Shown: positions 55,540 to 63,122 of the stretch, piece by piece
How positions within the stretch are numbered: the first letter of the stretch is position 1
How the letters are laid out: every line of letters starts with the position of its first letter
Translations under genes and position numbers: made by a program
NCBI RefSeq assembly: GCF_000023025.1
Contig: NC_012997.1
Coordinates: 356,764 to 420,763, forward strand
Direction of reading: 5' to 3'
Length of the DNA: 64,000 bases
Source of the DNA: Teredinibacter turnerae T7901
GTDB lineage: Bacteria > Pseudomonadota > Gammaproteobacteria > Pseudomonadales > Cellvibrionaceae
Notes under the pieces: model-generated
Told to the model about the DNA's origin: nothing
Databases searched by the model: none
The model's input: only the letters and a program-made list of their open reading frames with translations

Positions 55540-56217
55540 ATGAATCAACAAGAGCTGAAACAGGCGGTCGCGCAGGCCGCGGTCGACTACATTCTTCCGA
55601 AACTCGAGAGCGATACCATTCTGGGCATAGGAACCGGCTCTACCGCGGCGTTGTTTATCGATGCCCTGGCACAGCATAAAGGTCTTTTCCAGGGCGCGGT
55701 GTCCAGCTCAGAAGCGTCAGCTCGCCAATTGGAAGGCCACGGCATTCCTGTCTACGATCTCAATGAAGTCGATCGCCTGGTGGCCTATGTGGACGGCGCC
55801 GACGAGGCCAATGCGCGTTTACAGTTGATTAAAGGCGGCGGTGCGGCGTTGACTCGTGAAAAAATTGTAACCGCCTGTGCCGACGAATTTGTCTGCATTG
55901 CAGATGAGAGTAAATGGGTGCCGGTGCTCGGTAAATTCCCGCTGCCAGTTGAAGTGATCCCCATGGCTCGTAGCTTTGTCGCACGAGAGCTGGTGAAAAT
56001 GGGCGGTAGCCCCGAGCACCGCCACGGCTGCACTACCGATAACGGCAATCATATTCTCGATGTTCACGGCCTCGAAATTCATCAGCCCGCCGAGCTGGAA
56101 TCGGCAATTAATCAGATTCCGGGGGTGGTGACTAACGGATTGTTTGCACTGCGCCCGGCCGATGTGTTGCTGTTAGGTACCAACGACGGCGTTAAAACGC
56201 TTTACCCACATTCTTAA
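55540..56217 (+). CDS. rpiA: ribose-5-phosphate isomerase A
   Basis: Interconverts ribose-5-phosphate and ribulose-5-phosphate in the pentose phosphate pathway. The 225 residues show [36 protein letters not shown] and [10 protein letters not shown], all active-site elements of the family. Start at ATG 55540; serA follows 14 bp after the stop, so the genes are probably cotranscribed. The ilvA/rpiA/serA order also occurs in pseudomonads. Confidence 0.95.
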
Positions 56218-56231
56218 GGAGCCGCAGAACC

Positions 56232-57467
56232 ATGGCGAATGCACAGACGTCCCTCGATAAAGCCAAAATTAAATTTTTACTGCTTGAAGGAGTGCACCAG
56301 TCGGCGGTGGAAAGCCTCAATCGCGCTGGCTACACCAACGTGGATTATGTAAAGACCGCACTGGCGGAAGAGGAGTTGATCGAGCGCATTAAAGATGCGC
56401 ATTTTGTTGGTCTGCGCTCCCGCACTCAGCTTACGCGCAGGGTGATCGAGCACGCGCCGAAACTGGTTGCGGCAGGTTGCTTTTGCATCGGCACCAATCA
56501 GGTGGATCTGGATGCAGCGCAGGAGCATGGTGTTGCGGTATTTAATGCGCCTTTCTCCAATACGCGCAGTGTGGCGGAACTGGTGATTGCCGAAGCGATT
56601 TTATTGTTGCGCGGCATTCCCGCTAAAAACGCCGGTTGCCATCGCGGCGAGTGGGACAAATCTGCGGTTGGCAGTTATGAGATTCGCGGCAAAACCATGG
56701 GCATTGTCGGTTATGGCTCTATTGGCAGTCAGGTTAGCGTGATGGCCGAAGCCATGGGTATGCAGGTGGTATTTTTCGATGTCGTGACCAAATTGCCGTT
56801 GGGCAACGCGGTGCAGAGTAAATCCCTTACCGAGCTGCTCCAAGTTGCCGACGTGGTGAGCCTGCATGTGCCTGAGCTTGAAGCCACCAAAAATCTGATT
56901 GGTGAGAACGAGCTGGCGGCGATGAAGCCGCAGTCGTTTCTGCTGAATGCGTCGCGGGGAACTGTGGTTGATATAGACGCATTGGCTGCGGCGCTGGAAT
57001 CCAAGCACCTGGCGGGTGCCGCGATTGATGTGTTTCCGGTTGAGCCCAAGGGGAATAATGAAGAGTTTGTCAGCCCATTGCGTCGCTTCGACAATGTGAT
57101 TCTCACCCCGCATATTGGCGGTTCAACCATGGAAGCACAGGAAAACATTGGTTACGAGGTTGCAGAAAAACTTATCAAGTATTCCGACAATGGTACAACC
57201 ACATCATCGGTTAACTTCCCTGAAGTGGCGCTGCCTGCGCATCGAGAGGTTCACCGCTTACTGCACGTGCATCAGAACGTGCCTGGGGTGATGACCGCGA
57301 TCAACCGCATTTTTTCCGAGAACAACATCAATATCGCGGGCCAGTATCTGCAAACCAAGGAGAGCGTGGGTTACGTGGTGATTGATGTGGATTCAGCCTA
57401 CAGCGACCTTGCCCTCAAGCAGTTGCGGGAGGTCGAAGGCACGGTGCGATGCCGGGTACTTTTCTAG
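56232..57467 (+). CDS. serA: D-3-phosphoglycerate dehydrogenase
   Basis: First enzyme of serine biosynthesis. The 411-residue protein has the Rossmann motif GIVGYGSIGSQVSV, NASRGTVVDIDAL, the catalytic His in LTPHIGGSTMEAQ and a C-terminal ACT domain (about 338-411; HQNVPGVMTAINRIFSENN) that binds serine for feedback control. Length and layout equal E. coli SerA. The serine made here can feed glycine and the GcvTH-dependent one-carbon pathway. Confidence 0.96.
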   Translation: MANAQTSLDKAKIKFLLLEGVHQSAVESLNRAGYTNVDYVKTALAEEELIERIKDAHFVGLRSRTQLTRRVIEHAPKLVAAGCFCIGTNQVDLDAAQEHGVAVFNAPFSNTRSVAELVIAEAILLLRGIPAKNAGCHRGEWDKSAVGSYEIRGKTMGIVGYGSIGSQVSVMAEAMGMQVVFFDVVTKLPLGNAVQSKSLTELLQVADVVSLHVPELEATKNLIGENELAAMKPQSFLLNASRGTVVDIDALAAALESKHLAGAAIDVFPVEPKGNNEEFVSPLRRFDNVILTPHIGGSTMEAQENIGYEVAEKLIKYSDNGTTTSSVNFPEVALPAHREVHRLLHVHQNVPGVMTAINRIFSENNINIAGQYLQTKESVGYVVIDVDSAYSDLALKQLREVEGTVRCRVLF

Positions 57468-57492
57468 CGCTGGCTGGCGTATCTCTGCCCAT

Positions 57493-57520
57493 AAAAAAGG
57501 CCGCACTTGCGGCCTTTTTT
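57493..57520. terminator. bidirectional terminator between serA and feoB
   Basis: A perfect 12-bp stem AAAAAAGGCCGC / GCGGCCTTTTTT (57493-57504 with 57509-57520) with an ACTT loop. The A and T tracts serve both convergent genes. Confidence 0.95.
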
Positions 57521-57546
57521 GATTGCGGGCGATAAGTCGGTGTGCC

Positions 57547-59637
57547 TCAGGACAGATTCACAACGGGAATCCGGTCGCTCATACCGCGTTTCATGCGGTG
57601 CAGAATCCAGATATAGCTGCCGTAGAGCAAGGCTGTGGAAATAACGATCCAGCCAATCGCAAATACCGGAGAACTGGCGATGAGACTCAAGTGCCACATT
57701 ACACTGGCCAGCCAATAAGAGAGCAATAGGCTCCAGACCACCGAAAACGCGAGCCACATGTGCCCGGCTTCCTTGTGCATTACGCCAATGGTTGCAACAC
57801 AGGGCGCGTAAAGCAGAATAAACACCAGGTAGCAGAAGGCTCCCCAGGCTGAGGGGAATAGCTGCTGCATAGCGGTATAGCTGCCGGGCTGATCCCCTGC
57901 GACATCTTCCTGCGCAGAACCAATGCCGAGCGGGTCAGTAAAGGTGCCAGCCAGGCCCGCGAGACCATCCACCACGCTCTGCAAGGCGGCTTTGGCATCG
58001 CCGCCGAAGTCTGGCATGCCGCCCTGATCAGCATCTGAATCTGACGGCGAGTAGAGTGTGTCCAGGGTGCCTACGACCACCTCTTTGGCGAACAAGCCTG
58101 TAAACAAGCCGACGGTCGCTGGCCAATTGTCCTCGCCTACACCCATGGGGGTGAAAATCGGGGTCAGGATTTTGCCGGTGGCGGAGAGCGCTGATTTTTC
58201 CGTGTCCTGGTTGCCCCAACTGCCATCAGTGCCCAGTGAGGAAAAGACCGAAAGCAACAGTACCACCGCTACAATACGTCGCCCTGCGCGCCAGATAAAT
58301 GAATACAAACGGTGCCATGTTTGGGTGAGTACGTTGCGCACCAAAGGGCGGTGATAGGCGGGCATTTCACTGATATTAGCGCCCACCATGTGCGAGAACA
58401 ATTTGCGGCGGAGGACCCAGGCAGACAGTACGGCGACAATAATGCCCAGCAGATAAAGCGCGAAAATGGCATTTTGCGCTTGAGTTGGGAAGAAGGCGGT
58501 GCCGACGAACACGTAGACCGAAAGGCGCGCACCGCAGGACATAAAGGGTGCGATAAAAATGGTTGTCAGTCGTGCACTGGCCTGGCCGAGAGCGCGTGAC
58601 GCCATTACCGAAGGCACGTTGCAGCCAAAACCGATAATCAGCGGGATGAACGCTTGTCCTGGGAGCCCGATTTTTGCCATCAGCCGGTCAATAACAAAGG
58701 CGGCGCGCGACAAATAGCCCGAATCTTCAAGCACCGACATGCACAAGTATAGGAAGCCGATCACAGGAATGAAGGTACCGACTAGCTGAATACCGCCACC
58801 GACGCCATCGGCCAGAATCGCAATTAACCATTCTGGGGTGCCGATACTGGCGAGCAGCCAGCGTGTTCCGTCGACAAACCAGCTGCCAAGCAAAATATCG
58901 AAAAAATCGATAAATACCGCCCCCAGGTTCACCGAAATAGTGAACAGCAAATACATCACCAGCAGGAAAAACGGTAGCGCCAGTTTTGGATGAAGCAGCC
59001 AGCGGTCGATCTTTTCGGTGCGGCTGCTGTCGCCTTCGCTGCGATAACTGGCGGCTGCTGCTGCCTGAATATCAATTTTATCGGCATCAACCAACGGGTA
59101 GCTGACCAGAGAGTTGGCGATAACATCTTTTAAGCCGGCGATCCCCTCGCCGGTTGATCCAACGACGCCGGCGACTGGCAGGCCTGTCGATTCATGCAGT
59201 GCGGCGAGATCGACTTTCATGCCTTCTGCGGCGGCCGAGTCGAGCATATTCACCACAAGAATCACCGGGGTACCGGTGGCGAGCAAGTCTGGCAGCAGCT
59301 CGAGCTGCTGTGGCAGGCGGGTAGCGTCCAGTACAAACAGGGCAAGCGCCGCGCGACCACTGGACATGTAGCTGTGGGCTACGCGTGATTCGACACCCTG
59401 AATGTCATCATGGAAGGTATAAATTCCCGGTAGGTCCACCAGAAGCGATTGCTGCTTTTGGATACTGAGCACGCCGTCTTTGCGCTCTACGGTTACACCG
59501 GGCCAATTGCCGGTGCGCTGGCGCGTACCGGTAAGTCGGTTGAAAAGGGTTGTCTTCCCGCAGTTGGGGCTGCCGATTAAGGCGATTTCTTTCACATTAG
59601 ATTCCGCTAAATGGGCGGGCGAACCTTTGAGGCTCAA
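57547..59637 (-). CDS. feoB: ferrous iron transport protein B
   Basis: Inner-membrane Fe(II) transporter with an N-terminal GTPase. G1 GSPNCGKTTLFNRLTG, G3 DLPGIYTFHD and G4 NMLDS are followed by about ten TM helices with two Gate motifs (GCNVPSVMASRAL; GLFAKEVVVGTLDTLYSPS). At 696 residues it is shorter than E. coli FeoB (773) but within the family range. Its start overlaps the feoA stop by 4 bp. No feoC follows. Confidence 0.94.
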   Translation of the reverse strand: MSLKGSPAHLAESNVKEIALIGSPNCGKTTLFNRLTGTRQRTGNWPGVTVERKDGVLSIQKQQSLLVDLPGIYTFHDDIQGVESRVAHSYMSSGRAALALFVLDATRLPQQLELLPDLLATGTPVILVVNMLDSAAAEGMKVDLAALHESTGLPVAGVVGSTGEGIAGLKDVIANSLVSYPLVDADKIDIQAAAAASYRSEGDSSRTEKIDRWLLHPKLALPFFLLVMYLLFTISVNLGAVFIDFFDILLGSWFVDGTRWLLASIGTPEWLIAILADGVGGGIQLVGTFIPVIGFLYLCMSVLEDSGYLSRAAFVIDRLMAKIGLPGQAFIPLIIGFGCNVPSVMASRALGQASARLTTIFIAPFMSCGARLSVYVFVGTAFFPTQAQNAIFALYLLGIIVAVLSAWVLRRKLFSHMVGANISEMPAYHRPLVRNVLTQTWHRLYSFIWRAGRRIVAVVLLLSVFSSLGTDGSWGNQDTEKSALSATGKILTPIFTPMGVGEDNWPATVGLFTGLFAKEVVVGTLDTLYSPSDSDADQGGMPDFGGDAKAALQSVVDGLAGLAGTFTDPLGIGSAQEDVAGDQPGSYTAMQQLFPSAWGAFCYLVFILLYAPCVATIGVMHKEAGHMWLAFSVVWSLLLSYWLASVMWHLSLIASSPVFAIGWIVISTALLYGSYIWILHRMKRGMSDRIPVVNLS

Positions 59638-59870
59638 GCTTCGAGGGTGACGCCTATGTTGGCTGCTTCATCGCTACGAATGGCGAAAAGCGTGCCCCGA
59701 CATTTTATTTGCATGGGGCCTTTGCCGCCACTGCGATGCAGGACTTTCACTTGCTCGCCGGGCTTAAGGCCCAAGGCGCCACACTGACGAATGAGTGCTT
59801 GGTTGTCGCCGTGTAAAAAATTAATGGTGGCAATCTTGCCGGTGGTCAATTGGTTTAGAGTGGTCGACAT
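59634..59870 (-). CDS. feoA: ferrous iron transport protein A
   Basis: A small SH3-like cytoplasmic protein (78 aa) required for FeoB activity. It has LTTGKIATINFLHGDNQALI, the GALGLKPGEQVKVLHRSG core and PMQIKCRGTLFAIRSDEAANI. The first gene of the feoAB pair, it overlaps feoB, with a Fur-like box about 100 bp upstream. Confidence 0.92.
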   Translation of the reverse strand: MSTTLNQLTTGKIATINFLHGDNQALIRQCGALGLKPGEQVKVLHRSGGKGPMQIKCRGTLFAIRSDEAANIGVTLEA

Positions 59871-59966
59871 AATGACAAATACTACCTGTTGGCAAAGTAA
59901 GCGAATGTCCGGGGACGGTTGCGATAACGCAGATTGCTAAGTTCGTGCCGAAAATGGTTACCAATT

Positions 59967-59985
59967 AATAATAATTCTTATTATC
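59967..59985 (-). promoter_or_regulatory. candidate Fur box upstream of feoAB
   Basis: AATAATAATTCTTATTATC matches 14 of 19 positions of the Fur consensus and is a near-perfect inverted repeat (AATAATAA / TTATTATC). Its place about 100 bp before feoA fits iron repression. Confidence 0.6.
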
Positions 59986-60467
59986 GGTTGTTTGTTGACG
60001 CCTATCAAGAGAAAAGGGGATAAATCTTCGGGCTTTTACTGTTTCTGATTTAGAGCATGCACTGAATGTGTGGCTATTTATATCACTTGCACAAAACACG
60101 TGCGCAGTCTTGGGAAGATAATTGTTGGCTTTACGACATTAAAGTCATCCGCATGCAAAAAACTTCACAAAAACTTCACCCAGCGCTTCTCCGTCGAAAA
60201 GTAAGTAGTTACTTATACTGTGAGCCAGTACCTGCTTGCGTATGTCTTGGCGTGTTGAAATACGAGTGTATGTTTAAAATGCGGTGTATGCGGGCGACTT
60301 TGATATAGGTCTTTGCCTATTGGCATCTAAATAGGTATAAAACCTGCTCTTGCGATTGACTGCGGGGTGCAGATGAATTTGGTGCCAGTGTCCGCAATTT
60401 AAAGTAAGCGCCCCTGTTGGGGTGGAACATCACAATAATGAGACCGACAAGCGCAGAGGAAGTATTG
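59986..60467 (+). other. gene-poor region before the 48-aa membrane peptide
   Basis: No convincing gene. It holds an 11-bp tandem repeat AAAAACTTCAC (60158-60168, 60169-60179), an inverted repeat AAGTAA-GTAG-TTACTT (60199-60214) abutting a TATACT hexamer (60214-60219), and two small stems, ATAGGT/GCCTAT near 60306 and CCCC-TGTT-GGGG near 60412. An 80-codon frame at 60066-60308 has unlikely composition and is not called. Confidence 0.45.
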
Positions 60468-60614
60468 ATGAAGACTGATGTATTGACTCTAGCTGCAGTA
60501 ATTTTTGTTGTAGGACTTATCGCAAGTGGGCTGGGGATTATTGGCGGTTCTGAAGCGGAAGCTGAAGATCTACCGCCTGCCGATCTCCATCAAGGAATAG
60601 TGGTCGAGCGCTAG
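60468..60614 (+). CDS. 48-aa single-TM small protein
   Basis: A short frame starting MKTDVLTLAAVIFVVGLIAS behind a strong AGAGGAAG ribosome site, and followed by its own elaborate terminator. The hydrophobic segment (about 5-26) includes a Gly-rich GLGIIGG end and is followed by an acidic tail EAEAEDLPPAD. It could be a small inner-membrane regulator. No family recognised. The gene is below usual ORF length limits; a longer frame from 60417 lacks a good start site. Confidence 0.6.
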   Translation: MKTDVLTLAAVIFVVGLIASGLGIIGGSEAEAEDLPPADLHQGIVVER

Positions 60615-60700
60615 CGCGCGCATTTCACCACTCAGGTTCGCCTCGCCTATTGCAGAGAGTGAAGCTTTGCCGCGCAATCATTGTGTGGCCGGATCGATAG

Positions 60701-60755
60701 ACCCTTGAGTACCTGTTTGCGAGTGCCGCTTCCAGGTGGGCACTCAAGGGTTTTT
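60701..60755 (+). terminator. compound terminator after the 48-aa protein
   Basis: Outer 10-bp stem ACCCTTGAGT / ACTCAAGGGT (60701-60710 with 60742-60751) and inner stem ACCTG / CAGGT (60711-60715 with 60733-60737), then TTTTT. An alternative GAGTGCC/GGGCACTC fold exists inside. Confidence 0.8.
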
Positions 60756-60851
60756 AGCGTTCAGATGCGCTTAAAGCGTTTCGGTTTCAAGATTCTGTTG
60801 CCAAACACCCGGTGATGAAAGGCAAGTTTTCAAGCTAATCCCACAGTTTAC

Positions 60852-61409
60852 TTACACGCTCAACCACTGGCGATCTGTCGCCACCGCATCCAGCGGAATA
60901 TCCCAGTTGTCTACGAGCAGCGAATCCACTTCTTGCAGATGGTGCGCGAGCCCAACCAGCTTCGGCCGTAAATGGTTGCAGGCAAATGTGCGGTCGTAGA
61001 AGCCTCCACCCATGCCAAGCCGGTTGCCCCATTTATCGAACCCTACCAGGGGCATCAACACCAGATCCAGGCAGTCACCGGGCACATCAGCGTATTTGGG
61101 GAGAGGCTCAGGAATCTGAAACCTGTTGCGCCACATTTTTGCTCCGGCAGGCGCTATGCGAAACCGCAAGCGATCGCGCTGAACTACAGGCAGATACACT
61201 TGTTTGCCAAGCTTTCGCGCTGTGCGGGCAATAAGGTGAGGGGATATCTCGCCGTCGTTGGCGATATACACAGCGATGTTTTTGGCGGAACGAAAGGTGT
61301 GCTGGTGCAGAATTTGAGAGTAGATCGCCACTGCAGCCTGTTGCTGCTGGCTTGATGTCAGAGCGCGCCGTGCCTTGCGAAGCTGACTGCGCAGGAGATG
61401 CTTATTCAT
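60852..61409 (-). CDS. 5-formyltetrahydrofolate cyclo-ligase
   Basis: Converts 5-formyl-THF to 5,10-methenyl-THF using ATP. The 185-residue protein shows the N-terminal LRSQLRKARRAL, YIANDGEISPHLI, PLVGFDKWGNRLGMGGGFYD (nucleotide and folate site) and a C-terminal D-LPL-type end (DNWDIPLDAVATDRQWLSV). It lies directly behind 6S RNA on the same strand, the arrangement known for ygfA/fau in E. coli and related bacteria. Confidence 0.93.
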   Translation of the reverse strand: MNKHLLRSQLRKARRALTSSQQQQAAVAIYSQILHQHTFRSAKNIAVYIANDGEISPHLIARTARKLGKQVYLPVVQRDRLRFRIAPAGAKMWRNRFQIPEPLPKYADVPGDCLDLVLMPLVGFDKWGNRLGMGGGFYDRTFACNHLRPKLVGLAHHLQEVDSLLVDNWDIPLDAVATDRQWLSV

Positions 61410-61414
61410 TGGGT

Positions 61415-61593
61415 TGGAGCCCCGGGAATGCCGCTGTCGACGTTACCTTGAACACCGACGGTTCAAGGGGGAGGATACTGCCATGCATTAGGCTTTCCGT
61501 CTCGCGGACATGCACACCAACACGGACGAGTAACCTCCGGGGTTACACTTATCGGCTCAGGGATTTTGCCAACTGGCGAGCACCCCAGGAGTT
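61415..61593 (-). ncRNA. ssrS: 6S RNA
   Basis: A ~180-nt RNA that mimics an open promoter and sequesters sigma-70 RNA polymerase in stationary phase. On the minus strand it carries the conserved CCCTGAGCCGATA segment after the 5' arm, GGTGTGCATGTC and GACGGAAAGCCTAA in the middle, and CCTTGAACCG...GTTCAAGG towards the 3' end. The ends pair (CTCCTGGGGTGC with GCATTCCCGGGG) to make the closing stem. A TATACT -10 (61604-61599) lies just upstream. Its position between zapA and the formyl-THF ligase gene is the classic 6S locus. Ends are approximate by a few bases. Confidence 0.93.
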
Positions 61594-61670
61594 AAGAAAG
61601 TATATCACTGGATATTTTACGCACCAGTCTTGACATTTTTTGAAGCCGATATTGAGCGGAATTAGTCGTG

Positions 61671-61964
61671 CTATCCGTCCAGCGCGGAGTCGAGTTTTCC
61701 TAACAAGCGTTCGAGCGCAACAGACTGTTTTTGATCCGCCTGTTCGCCAATTTTGTTCAGGTCGTAACAGAGGTTTAGCGCAGCCATTATGGCAATGCGT
61801 TCTAAGCCAATAACATTTCCGGTACTGCGGATAACGCGCATGCGCGCATCCAGCTCTTTTGCAGCTCGCTGCAAAGACTCCCTCTCACTGGGGGGGCACG
61901 CAATTTGATAATTTTTATCGAGAATGGTGACTGTTACCGATTGCGGCTCACTGCTCATGGACAT
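61671..61964 (-). CDS. zapA: cell division protein ZapA
   Basis: A 97-residue FtsZ-ring stabiliser. The N-terminal strand VTVTILDKNYQIACPP, the ERESLQRAAKELDARM helix and a C-terminal coiled coil (IAIMAALNLCYDLNKI onwards) are standard. Start at ATG 61964. Upstream on the same strand is a second small coiled-coil protein. Confidence 0.93.
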   Translation of the reverse strand: MSMSSEPQSVTVTILDKNYQIACPPSERESLQRAAKELDARMRVIRSTGNVIGLERIAIMAALNLCYDLNKIGEQADQKQSVALERLLGKLDSALDG

Positions 61965-61994
61965 CTCCGTTGAATGCGCTGAAGCTGGTCAACT

Positions 61995-62198
61995 CTAGGC
62001 CTCCATGTTGCGCAAACGTTCAATCATGGCTTCAACACGGGTGCGCGCGAGCTGATTTTTTTCGATCAGCCGGCTCCGTTCCTGTTGCCACTCGCTTTTT
62101 TCGGCGCGCAGGCTTGCGTTCTCCTGTTGCAGTCGTGTGCAAAGGTTGATGAGCTTATCCAGCTTGTGTTCAACCTCGTTGATGAGTTTATCGGTCAT
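61995..62198 (-). CDS. small coiled-coil protein, TIGR02449/ZapB-like
   Basis: A 67-residue, almost wholly helical protein with heptads (VEHKLDKLINLCTRLQQENA, RSRLIEKNQLARTRVEAMI). Genes of this family regularly precede zapA in pseudomonads and relatives, which suggests a Z-ring accessory function similar to ZapB; this is inferred from family context only. The 30-bp gap to zapA fits an operon. Confidence 0.85.
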   Translation of the reverse strand: MTDKLINEVEHKLDKLINLCTRLQQENASLRAEKSEWQQERSRLIEKNQLARTRVEAMIERLRNMEA

Positions 62199-62507
62199 TT
62201 TTCGCGAGCGCTTCGGGTGTTGGATATAATGGCCGCCGCTACGGCGGAGAACAGATTGCAGGTTTGGATAATTAGCTCCAATTCGGTGTTCGCGGTGACC
62301 AAAAAGTTCCTCGAGTCAGTAACAATTAATCTGGCTCATGAGTTTTCACTCCGAAATGCCAGCGCTGAACACCCGTTTCAACAACCTGTAAGCGGCCAAT
62401 GTTAATGCCAATTCTAGAAAAGTATAGTGCTTTATTGTCAGCCTTGAGATGATCGGCCACACAGCCTGCGATACACTTGAATAACGACTTCCATTTAAAC
62501 GACGATC
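62199..62507. promoter_or_regulatory. divergent promoter region between zapB-like and ygfB genes
   Basis: 309 bp without a gene. No clear operator or RNA structure was found; presumed promoters for both directions. Confidence 0.4.
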
Positions 62508-63113
62508 ATGACAGAACTTTACGAATTTCATTTCCTCAACGACCAACTATTCAATCTCGGCAGCGTAAACTCGGTAGCCGAGTTACAAGGCATGTTGTGC
62601 GGTCGTTTGTGTGCGGGCGAAAGGCTTGAGGCAGCGCAGTGGAACACCCTGGCGCTGGAGTTTATGGACCTTGAACATTTGGCGCTTGCGGAGGAACATT
62701 CGGCACTGCTGGCGTTGATTCTAGAGCGCACACAGGCGCTGCTGGATGACCAACAGCTGGGGTTTACCCCGCTTCTACCTGCAGATGAGACCAGCCTGGA
62801 CAATCGCGCCCGCGAGCTCGGCGCCTGGTGTGAGGGGTTTCTGCACGGCTTGGGGCAGGCTATTGGGCAGTCGGGCTTGTCGGCTGATACCGGCTTGTCG
62901 GACGATGTCAAAGACTCGCTGCGCGACCTGGCACACATTTCTCAAGCCGAAGCGATCAGCGAAGGCGAATCCGAGACGGAACAGGATGAGGTCTACTGGG
63001 TGGAACTGGTGGAATACGTTAAGGTAGCCGTGCTGAATATATACAACGACATCGTGCTGGCCAAAGCCGCCAAGGCGCCACCAGCGGATGAAGACCCTAA
63101 CACCTTACATTAA
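62508..63113 (+). CDS. ygfB: YgfB/UPF0149 family protein
   Basis: A 201-residue all-helical protein with SVAELQGMLCGRLCAGERLE near the start and GAWCEGFLHGLGQAIGQSGL in the middle, the two conserved blocks of the family. The biochemical role is not well established. Placement just before pepP (9-bp gap) matches the conserved ygfB-pepP-ubiH order. Confidence 0.92.
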   Translation: MTELYEFHFLNDQLFNLGSVNSVAELQGMLCGRLCAGERLEAAQWNTLALEFMDLEHLALAEEHSALLALILERTQALLDDQQLGFTPLLPADETSLDNRARELGAWCEGFLHGLGQAIGQSGLSADTGLSDDVKDSLRDLAHISQAEAISEGESETEQDEVYWVELVEYVKVAVLNIYNDIVLAKAAKAPPADEDPNTLH

Positions 63114-63122
63114 AAGACATTT

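Noticed and set aside
60066-60308. 80-codon frame starting MCGYLYHLHK
   Set aside because: Cys/Met-rich, unlikely composition, no ribosome site, and it overlaps repeats and a promoter-like palindrome.
61352-61633. Plus-strand 93-codon frame
   Set aside because: It is antisense to 6S RNA, whose conserved structure explains the sequence.
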